This document shows positions 1-7,302 of a stretch of DNA of 34,427 bases, in pieces. The stretch's first letter is position 1. Each line of letters opens with the position of its first letter. The notes below the pieces were generated by a model. It was not told where the DNA came from. It searched no databases and worked only from the letters and a program-made list of their open reading frames with translations. The stretch is from Ruminococcus sp. Its GTDB lineage: Bacteria > Bacillota > Clostridia > Oscillospirales > Acutalibacteraceae. The stretch covers positions 1-34,427 of the forward strand of contig JAFTIP010000042.1 of the NCBI GenBank assembly GCA_017456845.1, written 5' to 3'. The position numbers and the translations under genes were made by a program.

Positions 1-1106
1 ATAGCTGTTACGAGGAACGCTCCACTACCACAACAAATATCCACAACGCGAGACTCTTTATCAATGTTAATTAAGTCAGCCATAAATTCCGTTAAATGCT
101 GTGGTGTTAACACTATACCAAGAGAGTTGCCATCGCCGGATGAGTAGCTAATAAATTCATGATAGAATATACCTAGTGCATCAATTGTATTACCCACATA
201 ATCCATCATAGGCTTAATTTTCATTTCGAGTTGATTTATATACCAACGCAATGAGTTATCATCAGAGAGTGGCGTAGCCCTTAATTTGATAACAGAACCA
301 ATTTCGGAAAATTTGCTTTTAATTTCTTTTATTTTATTGTTACTAATTTCACCGTCTGATAAAACGCGCTCAATAGCAGATAAACTACTGTCCAACAATA
401 TGTTAAAACTAGTAATTTTGTCATAATCGTTGCTAAAATCTTCATCTTGTAACGCAATAAGAACACCAGCAATAAATAAGGGTTTGAGTTTTTCGGTCAT
501 TTTATTGATTCTAAGCGAGTCGTGAATACTCACAGCGGTAGCTTTAACCTCCGATAGACTATAAGCCTTTTGAACCTTTTCGCCTCTAACAAGTTTCAAA
601 TAATTCTCAGGCTCCAGTATAATATTCTTCGACTTAGTAAGTTCTGTGTATTGAGTTTGATTTTTAGCCCAATAAAATGCGTCAACTTTAACATCAGCTT
701 TTTTAGAGCCTGAGATTGCAACAGCTATTACATTAAAATAAGCTTTAAGATATTTTGCATAATATAACACTCCATCAACTGCAAAATCTTTGGGATGGCT
801 CAAATTCTCACTTGTATGTTTTTTAGCAGTATTTTTACATTCTACCACAATTATTGTGTCTAAATCATGCTTTAATGTAATTACATATTCAGGCTTAGCT
901 TTGCCAGAACCAGATATGGAAAAATCATCTAATTCACAATCTTTTGGCTTTCCCCCTGCTTTCTTCAAAGCTGTATTAATATTAGAGTTGGGAGTTGTTT
1001 CACCCTGAACATAAACAAAACCAAAATCATTTTCGCCATAATTAGTGATTTTCATTTCTTGTTCAGTTAATTTTTCTGTGTATTTTTCGATTTTAGTAGT
1101 TGCCAT
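1..1106 (-). CDS. Restriction-modification protein, nuclease-N6 adenine methyltransferase type (5' part only, runs off the left edge)
   Basis: The reading frame is open over the whole 368 codons visible and leaves the window at position 1. The N-terminal part carries a PD-(D/E)xK-like nuclease core, DTIIVVECKNTAKKH near residues 81-95, as in HsdR N-terminal domains. A mostly helical stretch follows. From about residue 330 the start of an N6-DNA methylase of the HsdM type appears: LTPQHLTEFMADL, then SAM motif I, VVDICCGSGAFLVTA, near residue 354. The family modifies adenine in DNA, and the nuclease domain would cut unmodified DNA, as in single-chain type IIG-like enzymes. The start ATG at 1106 has a GGGGAGG ribosome binding site inside the last codons of the upstream regulator gene, so the two are probably translationally coupled. 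The catalytic NPPY/DPPY motif and any specificity domain lie outside the window. Composition is more A/T-rich than the neighbouring dcw genes, which suggests transfer. Confidence 0.85.
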   Translation of the reverse strand, partial: MATTKIEKYTEKLTEQEMKITNYGENDFGFVYVQGETTPNSNINTALKKAGGKPKDCELDDFSISGSGKAKPEYVITLKHDLDTIIVVECKNTAKKHTSENLSHPKDFAVDGVLYYAKYLKAYFNVIAVAISGSKKADVKVDAFYWAKNQTQYTELTKSKNIILEPENYLKLVRGEKVQKAYSLSEVKATAVSIHDSLRINKMTEKLKPLFIAGVLIALQDEDFSNDYDKITSFNILLDSSLSAIERVLSDGEISNNKIKEIKSKFSEIGSVIKLRATPLSDDNSLRWYINQLEMKIKPMMDYVGNTIDALGIFYHEFISYSSGDGNSLGIVLTPQHLTEFMADLINIDKESRVVDICCGSGAFLVTA

Positions 1107-1110
1107 TTTA

Positions 1111-1311
1111 TTATTCCTCCCCAAATAAATAACCTAAACTTTTGTTTAATGTTTTACAAATTTTTTTGCAAAGTTCAAGTGAAGGGTTACCCCCTCCTTT
1201 TTCTATGCTAACTATTGTTTGTCTGGAGACTCCAACGGCTTTGGCTAAATCTTTTTGAGTTAGTGCTAATTCAGCTCTTGCAACTATAATTCTTCGATTT
1301 TCAGCCACCAT
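1111..1311 (-). CDS. Small Xre-family helix-turn-helix regulator, possible R-M controller protein
   Basis: This encodes a 66-residue single-domain protein of the HTH_3 (Xre/Cro) family. The recognition helix region is LTQKDLAKAVGVSRQTIV, followed by SIEKGGGNPSLELCKKI and the common C-terminal ending LGYLFGEE. I chose the ATG at 1311 because AAGGAG lies six bases upstream; the frame extends further up but without such a site. The gene ends four bases before the methyltransferase start, and its last codons hold that gene's ribosome binding site. In size and position it resembles controller (C) proteins that time expression of restriction-modification genes, but it could equally be a general small Xre repressor. 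The promoter and inverted repeat upstream fit autoregulation. DNA binding is well supported; the controller role is inference. Confidence 0.88.
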   Translation of the reverse strand: MVAENRRIIVARAELALTQKDLAKAVGVSRQTIVSIEKGGGNPSLELCKKICKTLNKSLGYLFGEE

Positions 1312-1342
1312 TAACATCTCCTTTTTAAAATTTATTATTATA

Positions 1343-1371
1343 ATTTTAGCAAAACTATAACAACATGTCAA
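1343..1371 (-). promoter_or_regulatory. Sigma-A type promoter of the regulator/R-M operon
   Basis: On the minus strand there is a consensus TTGACA (1366-1371), a 17-base spacer and TAAAAT (1343-1348). The start of the small regulator gene lies about 30 bases downstream of the -10 box, after an A/T-rich leader carrying AAGGAG. Confidence 0.75.
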
Positions 1372-1394
1372 ATATTTCTTACATTTTGTATACT
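1354..1394. repeat. Imperfect inverted repeat flanking the -35 box, candidate operator
   Basis: The arms ACTATAACAACATGT (1354-1368) and ACATTTTGTATACT (1381-1394) are imperfect inverted copies: 12 of 14 bases match, allowing a one-base gap. The 12-base spacer is A/T-rich. The left arm covers most of the TTGACA box of the regulator promoter, so a dimer bound here would block RNA polymerase. Autoregulation by the adjacent Xre protein is inference. Confidence 0.45.
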
Positions 1395-1429
1395 ATTTAT
1401 GACATTAATAATTGAAAGAAATCAAGTAT

Positions 1430-1484
1430 AAAACTCCTTTGTTGACAGATAATAACAGTGTTATCAAATCAACAAAGGAGTTTT
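1430..1484 (+). promoter_or_regulatory. Long hairpin that contains the spoVT ribosome binding site
   Basis: AAAACTCCTTTGTTGA (1430-1445) and TCAACAAAGGAGTTTT (1469-1484) are perfect inverted copies, giving a 16-bp stem. A second small stem, ATAAC/GTTAT, lies inside the loop at 1452-1464. The right arm contains AAAGGAG, the only ribosome binding site for spoVT, and runs into five T residues. In RNA the structure would either hide the ribosome binding site or act as a terminator-like attenuator. Confidence 0.7.
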
Positions 1485-1489
1485 TATAT

Positions 1490-2029
1490 ATGAAAGCAAC
1501 AGGAATTGTGAGAAGAATAGACGACCTTGGCAGGGTTGTTATACCCAAAGAGATAAGAAGAACCCTTCGCATACGCGAGGGTGACCCTCTGGAAATTTTT
1601 ACCGCTACAGACGGCGAGGTTATTTTCAAGAAATACTCCCCCATCGGCGAGCTTTCAAGCTTTGCGGCTCAGTATGCCGAGGTTTTAAGCCGTGTGGGCG
1701 GTTTACCTGTGCTGATAGCAGACAGAGACCATATTATTGCGGCAGCAGGTATATCTAAAAGGGAGTTTTTGGAACGCAGGGTTTCTACAGTAGTTGAAAG
1801 CTATATGGAAAACCGCCGCACCTATTCCTCGGCAAAGGAGAGCACTCAGCTTCAGCCTGTAGAGGGAGTTACAAATCAGGCTGCAATTCTCTGCCCCATT
1901 ATTGCGGCAGGAGACGTAACGGGAGCTGTGATTTTTCTTAAATCTGAAAACGGCGGAAGCATCACCGACACAGAGCTTAAGCTTGCTCAGTCAGCCGCCG
2001 CATTTTTAGGCAAGCAGATTGAAGAATAA
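1490..2029 (+). CDS. spoVT: Stage V sporulation protein T, AbrB-type regulator
   Basis: This encodes 179 residues, close to the 178 of Bacillus subtilis SpoVT. The N-terminal swapped-hairpin AbrB/SpoVT domain is plain (KATGIVRRIDDLGRVVIPKE, residues 2-21, continuing to about residue 50). The C-terminal part (about 56-179) has the GAF-like layout of SpoVT, including TNQAAILCPIIAAGDVTGAV. In spore formers SpoVT is made in the forespore and adjusts sigma-G dependent genes, so its presence suggests a sporulating or formerly sporulating lineage. The ATG at 1490 follows AAAGGAG with nine bases between. A TTG upstream (1412) would add 26 residues made from the hairpin and is not credible. The gene stands alone and ends at a terminator. 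I see no convincing sigma-G promoter; TTGACA at 1442-1447 lies in the hairpin and lacks a good -10. Confidence 0.95.
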   Translation: MKATGIVRRIDDLGRVVIPKEIRRTLRIREGDPLEIFTATDGEVIFKKYSPIGELSSFAAQYAEVLSRVGGLPVLIADRDHIIAAAGISKREFLERRVSTVVESYMENRRTYSSAKESTQLQPVEGVTNQAAILCPIIAAGDVTGAVIFLKSENGGSITDTELKLAQSAAAFLGKQIEE

Positions 2030-2052
2030 TTTTAAAACTTCATAATCAAAAG

Positions 2053-2095
2053 AAAAAGCCGACAGGGATATTAAAAATCCTTGTCGGCTATTTTG
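2053..2095. terminator. Bidirectional terminator between spoVT and the ornithine-cyclodeaminase gene
   Basis: A 13-bp stem pairs AGCCGACAGGGAT (2057-2069) with ATCCTTGTCGGCT (2077-2089), with one G-U pair. It has A residues on the left and TATTTT on the right, so it can serve both converging genes. Confidence 0.85.
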
Positions 2096-2107
2096 CTTAA
2101 TTTTAAA

Positions 2108-3049
2108 TTAAAGCCAGAATCTTTCTGTGGGAGGTAAAAACTCAACCTCGGTTGCAGAGTTTTCCATTTTACCGTAAATCTGACCTGCGTAGTATATGTC
2201 GTGAAGTGCGATACCGATATTGTAAACGAGGATTCTTTCCTCATCGTTTTCTCTGCCGGGCTTTAATCCGTTTACAACGTCGCTTACCTCAGCAAAGCTC
2301 TTGAATTTGTCAAAATACTTAAAGTGCTTAACATGGCCGTAGTCATCGGCAAAAACCTTATCGAAGAAAAGGTCGCAGTTTGTAAATCCGAGAGTGTGAA
2401 CAGGAATAACAACAACACCGGGTTTGAAATATTTGTCCTCACAAAGGTTCTGACCTGCATAGGTAACAGCGGAAATTACAACATCAGAACCATCTACTAC
2501 CTCTTCGGCTGTATCGCAGAACTTAAACTCTACATTATCGTAATCCTTGAAGCGGTCAGCAAAAAGCTGATGCTCGTCGTTAAATTTTAGAAGCTTAACA
2601 GTAAGCTTTCTGTCATTAACTTTATCAAAAAGGATAATAGCGGTAGCTCTGGCAACGTTACCAAGGCCCATCATACCGATTGTGCTGAAATCTTTAACTG
2701 CAAACTGAAGAAGAGAATGAACACAAACCGCACCTGTACGAAGGGCTGTAATAAAGTTTGCATCAATAAGAGCTTTTGTAACACCTGTTTTCGTGTCAAG
2801 AAGCATAAGCTGACTGTCAAGACTTGGGGCACGGTCGGGATAGCGGGTTACCATTTTAACACCGCCGAAGTCACCAAAATAGCAGGGCATAACATTGCAG
2901 AAAACACCCTCCATAGTATCAGGCTTGATGCTGATTTTGGGAGGAAGAATGGCTGTGTTCTTATTTTTGATAACAAATTCAGACCAATCGTAAGCCTCGC
3001 TTGGTGTGATGTTAAGATTTAATATATCCTGATGAGTAATAATTTTCAT
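2108..3049 (-). CDS. Ornithine cyclodeaminase / mu-crystallin family NAD(P)-binding protein
   Basis: This encodes 313 residues, normal for the family. The pattern GGVKMVTRYPDR (62-73) followed by TGVTKALIDANFITALRTGA (88-107) matches the substrate-binding half of ornithine cyclodeaminase-like enzymes. GMMGLGNVARA (125-135) is the dinucleotide-binding Rossmann loop. Family members include ornithine cyclodeaminase (ornithine to proline plus ammonia), alanine dehydrogenase and imine reductases of opine or siderophore pathways, so the substrate cannot be fixed from sequence alone. The gene has its own promoter and is flanked by terminators, so it is monocistronic, and no neighbour hints at the pathway. 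The ATG at 3049 has GGAGG seven bases upstream. Confidence 0.9.
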   Translation of the reverse strand: MKIITHQDILNLNITPSEAYDWSEFVIKNKNTAILPPKISIKPDTMEGVFCNVMPCYFGDFGGVKMVTRYPDRAPSLDSQLMLLDTKTGVTKALIDANFITALRTGAVCVHSLLQFAVKDFSTIGMMGLGNVARATAIILFDKVNDRKLTVKLLKFNDEHQLFADRFKDYDNVEFKFCDTAEEVVDGSDVVISAVTYAGQNLCEDKYFKPGVVVIPVHTLGFTNCDLFFDKVFADDYGHVKHFKYFDKFKSFAEVSDVVNGLKPGRENDEERILVYNIGIALHDIYYAGQIYGKMENSATEVEFLPPTERFWL

Positions 3050-3076
3050 AGTATACCTCCAAAAAACACTTATTTA

Positions 3077-3105
3077 AGTATATCGTTTATACCGTGATAT
3101 GTCAA
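3077..3105 (-). promoter_or_regulatory. Promoter of the ornithine-cyclodeaminase-family gene
   Basis: On the minus strand there is TTGACA (3100-3105), a 17-base spacer and TATACT (3077-3082). It sits between the ftsZ terminator and the gene start, with about 27 bases of leader DNA between the -10 box and the ATG. Confidence 0.8.
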
Positions 3106-3122
3106 TGACTATTTTTTGAGAC

Positions 3123-3151
3123 AAAAACGCAGTCCTCGTAAGAGAACTGCG
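3123..3151 (-). terminator. Terminator after ftsZ, end of the dcw operon
   Basis: On the minus strand CGCAGTTCTC pairs with GAGGACTGCG (one G-U) around a TTAC loop and runs into TTTTTGT. It lies about 27 bases after the ftsZ stop codon. Confidence 0.85.
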
Positions 3152-3177
3152 CTTTATATTTGTATTTGTATTAATAA

Positions 3178-4257
3178 TTACTTGTTGAAGATAGACATAA
3201 TGTCGTAGAAGTTGTCGTCCTCGTCGTCTGCAGGAACGCCCTTAGCCTCTTCCTTCTTCTCGATACCCTTGGAAGCAATAGCTGACTTAGCCTTGTTGTC
3301 GGTATTAAAGCCTGTTGCAACAACGGTAACGCTAATTTCGTCCTTCATATCTTCGTCGATAACAGCACCCCAGATAATGTTTGCACTGTCGGAAGCTTTT
3401 TCGGAAATCATTGTGGAAGCGATGTCGATATCGTCAAGGCTTACATCGGGAGAAGCTGTGATGTTGATGATAACACCCTCAGCACCGTCGATGGAAGTTT
3501 CAAGTAAGGGGCTGGAGATAGCAGCATCTGCAGCAACCATAGCCTTGTCCTTACCGCTTGCCTTACCGATACCCATATGAGCATAGCCTGCGTCCTTCAT
3601 AATAGCTGTAACGTCAGCAAAGTCAAGGTTAACAAGACCGGGAACAACAATAAGGTCAGAGATACTCTGAACGCCCTGACGAAGAACATCGTCAGCAATA
3701 AGGAATGCGTTCTGTAAAGTAATGCTCTGGTCAGATACATACTTAAGTCTTTCGTTGGGAACAACGATTAAGGAGTCAACGCTTGCAGCAAGCTGCTCGA
3801 TACCCTGCTCAGCCTGAGCCATACGCTTCTTACCTTCGAAAGCAAAGGGCTTTGTAACAACACCTACTGTGAGGATACCCATATCCTTGGCAATCTTAGC
3901 AACTACGGGAGCTGCACCTGTACCTGTGCCGCCGCCCATACCGGCAGTAACGAACACCATATCTGTATCCTTAAGAAGAGCTGTGATTTCCTCTTTGCTC
4001 TCCTCAGCGGCCTTCTGGCCAACCTCGGGAAGAGAGCCTGCGCCCTTACCGCGTGTAATCTTCTCGCCAATCTGAATCTTCTGAGAAGCCTTTGAGAATC
4101 TTAAAACGTGCTCATCTGTATTAACAGCAATGAACTCAACGTTTCTAACTTCCATTTTAACCATGCGGTTGATAGCGTTGCCGCCGCCACCGCCGATACC
4201 TATAACTTTAATAACGGGCAAATAATCAGTATTTTCTCTCTCTAACTCAAAAGCCAT
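3178..4257 (-). CDS. ftsZ: Cell division GTPase FtsZ
   Basis: FtsZ is the tubulin-like GTPase that forms the cytoplasmic Z-ring and recruits the divisome. The protein has 359 residues. The nucleotide site shows [13 protein letters not shown] (20-32) and the tubulin signature [10 protein letters not shown] (108-117). The T7 loop that completes the neighbour's active site is NLDFADV (210-216). The C-terminal tail is short (about 45 residues after the tubulin core) and ends DIMSIFNK, a plausible but rather divergent FtsA/SepF-binding peptide. The ATG at 4257 has AAGGAGG upstream. It is the last gene of the dcw cluster, but a gap of about 200 bases with its own promoter separates it from ftsQ, so its dose can be set independently. 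No ftsA or sepF is next to it. Confidence 0.98.
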   Translation of the reverse strand: MAFELERENTDYLPVIKVIGIGGGGGNAINRMVKMEVRNVEFIAVNTDEHVLRFSKASQKIQIGEKITRGKGAGSLPEVGQKAAEESKEEITALLKDTDMVFVTAGMGGGTGTGAAPVVAKIAKDMGILTVGVVTKPFAFEGKKRMAQAEQGIEQLAASVDSLIVVPNERLKYVSDQSITLQNAFLIADDVLRQGVQSISDLIVVPGLVNLDFADVTAIMKDAGYAHMGIGKASGKDKAMVAADAAISSPLLETSIDGAEGVIINITASPDVSLDDIDIASTMISEKASDSANIIWGAVIDEDMKDEISVTVVATGFNTDNKAKSAIASKGIEKKEEAKGVPADDEDDNFYDIMSIFNK

Positions 4258-4341
4258 TTGTATATCCTCCTTAAATATGTAAATGTGTGAATACGCAATT
4301 TAAAACAAATCATACCTATACATTATGATTTACCATCTAAT

Positions 4342-4370
4342 ATGCTAACACAAATCCCAGATGATTTCAA
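4342..4370 (-). promoter_or_regulatory. Internal promoter in front of ftsZ
   Basis: On the minus strand TTGAAA (4365-4370) is followed by a 17-base spacer and TAGCAT (4342-4347), preceded by TGT as in an extended -10 element. It lies in the 202-base gap between ftsQ and ftsZ; the leader of about 80 bases shows no clear structure. Confidence 0.55.
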
Positions 4371-4459
4371 CACATTTTTTACAAATTTTATTAAAATCAG
4401 TAATTTTAGACTAAACCATTGCCCCTACCCCTTTTAATTTAGGAGCAAAAGTGAAAAAC

Positions 4460-5944
4460 TTACCAATAAACCTCTTCGCCTTCGTTGTTGTAATCCTCAT
4501 TTTCAGAGTCATCATAGTAATAATCCTCGCCCTCGTCGCTTTCAACGTATTCATAATACTCTTCTGCTTCAGTTGTAGGCTCGGTAGAAGCACTTGCAGG
4601 CTCTGTTACTACCACCTCAGGAATAAGGCTGTACTGGTTGAAGTAGGACTTCTTGGTTTCAAAAGCGTTTGATACGTCCAGCTCGCCTGTAAGCACAGCT
4701 CCGTTTACATCCAGCTTTTCGCTTATTATAGTTTGAGCTGTCTGCATTTTGTAGGTAATATTCTCGGGAATTCCAAGATACACAACAATTCTGTCGTCGT
4801 AAACGTAGCGGATTTCAAGGGTTTGTGTACCTGATTGAGTTGTGTTGGAATCTATATCAACCCGAGTGATTTTTTTGTACCCCTTGTCCTTAGCCAAATT
4901 AAACATTTCGCTTAAACTTTCTTTAACAAGAGAAGACTCAAACTCAAGGTGTTCGCCTGCCTTTGCATCTTTAACAGAAACGCCCTCAATCAACGGAACC
5001 TTTACCTCATCAGCAGTTGCCGTTACCTCTAAAACCTTGCTGTCTTCATTTGCAACGTAGGTAAGCTTGTCTGTTTTTACAGCGTAGGAAGGTGTGCTTA
5101 AAGTAATATCAATATTTATTGTGTCCGGTATTACTGCTGTTACCTTAGCTTCTTTTACATAGGGGAATTTTTCCTCAAGCCTTTGCTCGGCACGGCTCTT
5201 GCCCGCCATAAAAATATTATCCTGATAATGAAGGCCACTGGCATTTATTATATCCTGAGAAGAATAGAAATTATCAGGGATATTCACAACAATTTTTTCT
5301 GTTTTAAAAAGTACCGTCATAGAAAGAATCACTCCGACGGTAAGAATACCAAGCACAATTAACGAGTAAACAAGCACCTTTCTCACCTTTCTTTGAAGGG
5401 GAGAAAGGGGCTTTTTCTTCTTTTTATGCATTACAGCAGGCTGAGGCCCTTTTGACTTATGGTTCATAGTGCTCTTTTGAGCATTTGGATTTTTCCTTGG
5501 CTGTGGCTTAGTATAGCCTCTTCTATCTTCAGTCTGCTGTATCACTCTCCGGGACTGAGGCCTCTGCCCTGCCACTCTTGTTTGGGTAAGCGGTCTGCTG
5601 CTTTGGGGCTTAGGTCTTCTATTATATGACACATCGCTTTCAAAAGCCTTGAAGCGATCGTCCTGCTCTCTTACTTTTTTGCTGTCTATTTTTTGGGTAG
5701 ACGCCGAAACCGAAGGTGTTTGCCTTCTGCGCTGAGGAATATATTCCCTGGTTTTTATGTCGGGTTCGTTTACGGACGGTTTTCGCTGGGAATGATTTAA
5801 TTCTACACGGTGAGTATCACCCTTAAGGCTTTTTGTTTTAGCAGGGGCTTTGCCTGTGCGACGCACTCTGTTTCTCTTCTCTTGTACCTGCTGTGCCTTC
5901 TGAAACTCCTTTAAAGAAGGAATTTTTGTGGTTTTATCGTCCAT
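4460..5944 (-). CDS. ftsQ: Divisome protein FtsQ/DivIB with long basic N-tail and acidic tyrosine-rich C-tail
   Basis: FtsQ (DivIB in Firmicutes) is a single-pass membrane protein that links FtsL/FtsB-type partners with the septal synthase. At 494 residues it is nearly twice the usual length. Residues 1-188 are a lysine/arginine/glutamine-rich, probably disordered cytoplasmic tail. One membrane helix lies at about 189-212. A POTRA domain follows (about 214-290; TEKIVVNI, then KVTAVIPDTINIDI), then the FtsQ beta domain to about 445. The last 48 residues form an extracytoplasmic tail whose final 34 residues include 16 acidic residues and 8 tyrosines. Position between murA and ftsZ is typical. 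The ATG at 5944 follows GGTGAG. Identification rests on topology, POTRA pattern and context, since FtsQ sequences are poorly conserved. Confidence 0.88.
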   Translation of the reverse strand: MDDKTTKIPSLKEFQKAQQVQEKRNRVRRTGKAPAKTKSLKGDTHRVELNHSQRKPSVNEPDIKTREYIPQRRRQTPSVSASTQKIDSKKVREQDDRFKAFESDVSYNRRPKPQSSRPLTQTRVAGQRPQSRRVIQQTEDRRGYTKPQPRKNPNAQKSTMNHKSKGPQPAVMHKKKKKPLSPLQRKVRKVLVYSLIVLGILTVGVILSMTVLFKTEKIVVNIPDNFYSSQDIINASGLHYQDNIFMAGKSRAEQRLEEKFPYVKEAKVTAVIPDTINIDITLSTPSYAVKTDKLTYVANEDSKVLEVTATADEVKVPLIEGVSVKDAKAGEHLEFESSLVKESLSEMFNLAKDKGYKKITRVDIDSNTTQSGTQTLEIRYVYDDRIVVYLGIPENITYKMQTAQTIISEKLDVNGAVLTGELDVSNAFETKKSYFNQYSLIPEVVVTEPASASTEPTTEAEEYYEYVESDEGEDYYYDDSENEDYNNEGEEVYW

Positions 5945-5968
5945 TATCTCACCGCCTTTTCCTTTAAT

Positions 5969-7222
5969 TTATATCTTCCTTACTGAGGCTCCTAAAGAGG
6001 TAAGTACTACCTCCAAATCTTCGTAGCCTCGTTCTAAGTATTCTGTGGTGTCAATTTCGGTAGTACCCTCTGCCGCTAAAGCCGCAACCGCAAGGGCGGC
6101 AGAGCCGCGAAGGTCCTTGGCGCAAAGAGGTGCACTGTAAAGTTTTCTGACTCCGTCTACAACAGCAACCTTACCCTCTACCTTTATGTCAGCACCAAGG
6201 CGGACAAACTCGCCTACGTGCTTGTATCTGCTTTCAAATATATTCTCAGAAAAAACCGTTATTCCCTCGGCTACTGCCGACACCGCCATTAACGGTGCCT
6301 GAGCATCCGTAGGAAAACCGGGATAAGGGTTTGTTCTGATTAACCCTAATGATTTTAACCTTTTAGGAGCTTTTATTCTCATTTTCTGAGCATCAAAATC
6401 TATTTTACACCCTGCTTGCTCAAAGCAGGGGATTATAGCGTCAAGGTGGCTTTTGATTACTCCGTCAAGAGTAATCTCAGAACCTGTAACCGCTGAAGCC
6501 GACATAAGCGTTGCCGCTACAATTCTGTCGGGGATAATACTATGATTGGCAGGGTGGAGTTTTTCCTTTCCGTCTATAATTACCGTACCCTCACCTGCAC
6601 CCTCAATACTTGCACCGCAAGCGTTGAGGTAATCTGCAAGGTCGGTAATTTCAGGCTCACGGGCGGCATTTGTTATAACTGTTGTGCCTTTAGCTTTAGC
6701 CGCCGCTATCATTATATTTTCCGTAGCACCTACCGAAGGAAAAGAAAGTGCAATATTTGCACCCTTAAGCCCTTTGGGAGCTTTAAAAATAAGCTCTCCG
6801 TGACGCTCGGTTATCTCAGCGCCTAAGCGTTTAAAAGCCGACAAATGCAAATCTATGGGGCGATTGCCTATTTCACAGCCGCCGGGAAAAGTAAGCCTCG
6901 CTCTGCCTGTTGTGGCAAGCAGGGCACCTGCGTAAATAATAGATGAACGCATAAGCCTCATCATAGCTTCGGGGATATCGTCGCGGTTAATTGATTCGGT
7001 ATTTACCACAAGGGTATGACCGCTCCTTTTCACTCTGCAGCCTAAGTACCTCAGAATCTTAACTGAAGAATCCACGTCCGAAAGCTTGGGACAACCGAAA
7101 AAAACGCTTTCTCCCCTCGACAGAAGGCTTGCGGCAAGTATAGGCAGAGCACTGTTTTTTGAGCCCTGAACCTTTGTCTCACCGCCTAAGATTCTGCATC
7201 CGTCAATTAAAAGTTTCGACAC
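5969..7222 (-). CDS. murA: UDP-N-acetylglucosamine 1-carboxyvinyltransferase MurA
   Basis: MurA transfers enolpyruvate from PEP to UDP-GlcNAc, the first committed step of peptidoglycan synthesis, in the cytoplasm. I start it at GTG 7222 (417 residues). AAAGGG lies eight bases upstream, and with this start the substrate-binding pair K22-N23 (GSKNSALPILAA) falls at the same positions as in Escherichia coli MurA. The longer frame from TTG 7252 would add ten residues with no family match. The active-site cysteine is present in FPGGCEIGNRPIDLH (C116; C115 in E. coli), so the enzyme is expected to be fosfomycin-sensitive. It stands in the dcw cluster between murG and ftsQ; in many Firmicutes the murA copies are elsewhere. 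Clostridia often have a second MurA, which is not in this window. Confidence 0.96.
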   Translation of the reverse strand: MSKLLIDGCRILGGETKVQGSKNSALPILAASLLSRGESVFFGCPKLSDVDSSVKILRYLGCRVKRSGHTLVVNTESINRDDIPEAMMRLMRSSIIYAGALLATTGRARLTFPGGCEIGNRPIDLHLSAFKRLGAEITERHGELIFKAPKGLKGANIALSFPSVGATENIMIAAAKAKGTTVITNAAREPEITDLADYLNACGASIEGAGEGTVIIDGKEKLHPANHSIIPDRIVAATLMSASAVTGSEITLDGVIKSHLDAIIPCFEQAGCKIDFDAQKMRIKAPKRLKSLGLIRTNPYPGFPTDAQAPLMAVSAVAEGITVFSENIFESRYKHVGEFVRLGADIKVEGKVAVVDGVRKLYSAPLCAKDLRGSAALAVAALAAEGTTEIDTTEYLERGYEDLEVVLTSLGASVRKI

Positions 7223-7302
7223 CCCAAACACCCTTTCAAAGCAAAGATACAAGTAGGTTTTGCTTATATCCTATGCCCTGAGGCTTGTGTTTGTGACTGT
7301 CC

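Noticed and set aside
790-1008. Open frame of 72 codons on the plus strand
   Set aside because: It lies wholly inside the open minus-strand methyltransferase frame, which has clear family motifs.
1412-1489. Longer spoVT start at TTG 1412
   Set aside because: It would translate the hairpin, has no ribosome binding site, and the ATG at 1490 matches the family start and length.
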